Shown here piece by piece: positions 17,685 through 18,897 of a stretch of DNA of 18,897 nucleotides (the first letter of the stretch is position 1; every line of letters begins with the position of its first letter). The DNA is from Acanthamoeba lenticulata. Lineage: Eukaryota > Discosea > Longamoebia > Acanthamoebidae. The stretch is from positions 1 to 18,897 of the forward strand of contig NAVB01001716.1 in assembly GCA_002179805.1 (NCBI GenBank). The letters run 5' to 3'. Under the pieces are notes generated by a model, which worked only from the letters and a program-made list of their open reading frames with translations, did no database searches and was not told where the DNA came from. The translations under genes and the position numbers were made by a program.

Positions 17685-18887
17685 ATGCGTGGAGCTACGC
17701 ACTTGAAGAAGCAGCGGCAGCGCGAGAAGCGTCGAGCGCGCGTGAATATCGACTCGCCCCTGGGACTGGGCTTCAAGACATGCCCTGAGGTAAGAGAGTT
17801 CTACACTCTTCCATTGGCCTATGAAATGCTGACCTGCTGTTTATGGGCGCTTCAGACTGTGGAGGAAATCGAGCTTCAAGTGGACGGCACCATCCCGTCG
17901 TGGCTTACTGGCAAACTCTTCCGGAATGGTCCCGGTGTGCTCGATGTGCCCACAACAAAGGGTTTCACCTACCTGGTGAGTCATTGGTTTGATGGTCTCA
18001 CGGTACCGTGTTGCCTCCTCCCTTTGCAAGCTGGCCTTTGCCTCACCGGTGGACACTACTGCAGGTCATGCACGGATTCGAAATCAAAGAGGGCCAGGTC
18101 TTTTACTCCAACCGCAAGGCCGCGCAGGAGGTGGAGAAGTACATCGCGCAACATGGAGGGTAAACATCGCCATCCCATCGCCCTTCTTTGGATGCAGTGT
18201 AGTTGTTCATCACAGCGCGCCATCAATCCACAGGATTACCTGGACGTTTGGTGCCGACCCGTGCAAGACGCTCTTCCAGAAGCTGTCCTCTATTTTCTTG
18301 CCGTACGTTTGTCGCTTTCATGTACCATTTGATCGAAAATGTTCATTGGCCCAAGGGACAGCATCGGCCACAAAGACCGCAAGACGCGAAGGTCAATCAC
18401 CAACGTTGGCGTCACCGTGAAAAAGATCCAAGGTGGAGCGTGTTCGCATCAGTACTCTTCTCTGATCGCCCGCGAACGCCGCTGACCCACTCCCGTTGAC
18501 CGCCCCAGGTGAACTGTACAACTGCACGGACGCCAATATGTTGATGCGCTTCGATCCTGAGACCTTAGAGACCACTGGTCAGCTGGAGACATTTTCCAAG
18601 TTCAACCCCAAGCTCAAGGGGCAACTCTCCACCGCCCACGGCCAGTACGACGCCAAGCGGGGCGAATATGTACCGTTTTTCTGTAACCCTGATCCTTGTT
18701 GTACTCGACTCACCACTCGTACGCTGTGATCGCGCAGTACAACGTGGTCTGCGATGTCGGAGTCAAGACGTTCTACAAGCTCTTCGTCGTTCCAGACCAC
18801 GGCGAGACGCGCGTGCTATGCGAGATCTCGGACAAAGCGGCCTATATGCACTCGTTCGGCCTCACCGAAAACTACTTCATCCTCCAG
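17685..18887 (+). CDS. Carotenoid cleavage oxygenase, copy 2 (3' part outside the window)
   Basis: Join 17685-17789, 17856-18002, 18065-18159, 18234-18302, 18362-18432, 18509-18669, 18738-18887, with a further intron starting at 18888. The visible 266 codons match copy 1 across the same seven exons. Exons of 147, 95 and 161 nt are identical in size, and all intron phases agree. Conserved blocks include GLGFKTCPE, LTGKLFRNGPG, SHWFDGLT, MHGFEIKEGQVFYSN, FGADPCKT and VGVTVKKIQG. The first two iron histidines are visible, H206 (TAHGQYD) and H254 (YMHSFGLT); the other two lie beyond the edge. With the start at 17685 the protein lacks about 64 N-terminal residues found in copy 1, including the hydrophobic segment. 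A missed upstream exon is the alternative. It appears intact, not a pseudogene: no stops or frameshifts occur in the visible part. Confidence 0.88.
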
Positions 18888-18897
18888 GTACTTTACG

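Overview
The window looks like nuclear DNA of a free-living amoebozoan, most likely Acanthamoeba or a close relative. The evidence is GC-rich genes packed tightly on both strands, each cut by many short introns (about 48-94 nt) with GT(A/G) donors and CAG acceptors. One gene also combines a signal peptide, a Ser/Pro-rich linker and a choice-of-anchor A domain, an arrangement known from Acanthamoeba cyst-wall lectins. I saw no prokaryotic operons, CRISPR arrays, tRNA or rRNA genes, or transposons. All exon models were built by hand; each complete one closes in frame across every junction.

Layout, left to right. (1) 1-243, minus: 5' end of an unrecognised basic protein that runs off the window. 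(2) 244-857: divergent intergenic region. (3) 858-5077, plus: a 20-exon STE20/MST-like kinase of about 937 aa. Its catalytic loop reads HRN instead of HRD and its glycine loop is degenerate, so it is probably a pseudokinase. (4) 5448-7514, plus: a secreted protein with an acidic Asp/Tyr-rich N terminus, a long Ser-Pro linker and a C-terminal choice-of-anchor A domain, like the Jonah lectins of Acanthamoeba cyst walls. (5) 13214-7638, minus: a 13-exon, roughly 1,553-aa protein with an acidic RPA-binding-like motif, coiled coils and a helical C terminus. ATRIP is the best candidate. (6) 13368-14762, plus: a 10-exon, 277-aa NAD-dependent epimerase/dehydrogenase resembling uronate dehydrogenase. 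(7) 14936-17397, plus: a complete 10-exon, 587-aa carotenoid cleavage oxygenase. (8) 17685 to the window end, plus: a tandem paralogue of gene 7 with the same intron positions and phases, cut off by the window edge.

The genes do not form one pathway. The tandem oxygenases are a recent local duplication and could supply apocarotenoids such as retinal. The lectin would act in the encystation wall, the ATRIP-like protein in the DNA-damage checkpoint, and the kinase-like protein in STE20-type signalling. The most notable points are the altered catalytic residues of the kinase, the domain layout of the lectin, the very long ATRIP-like protein, and a GC-AG intron in one oxygenase copy where the other has GT-AG.
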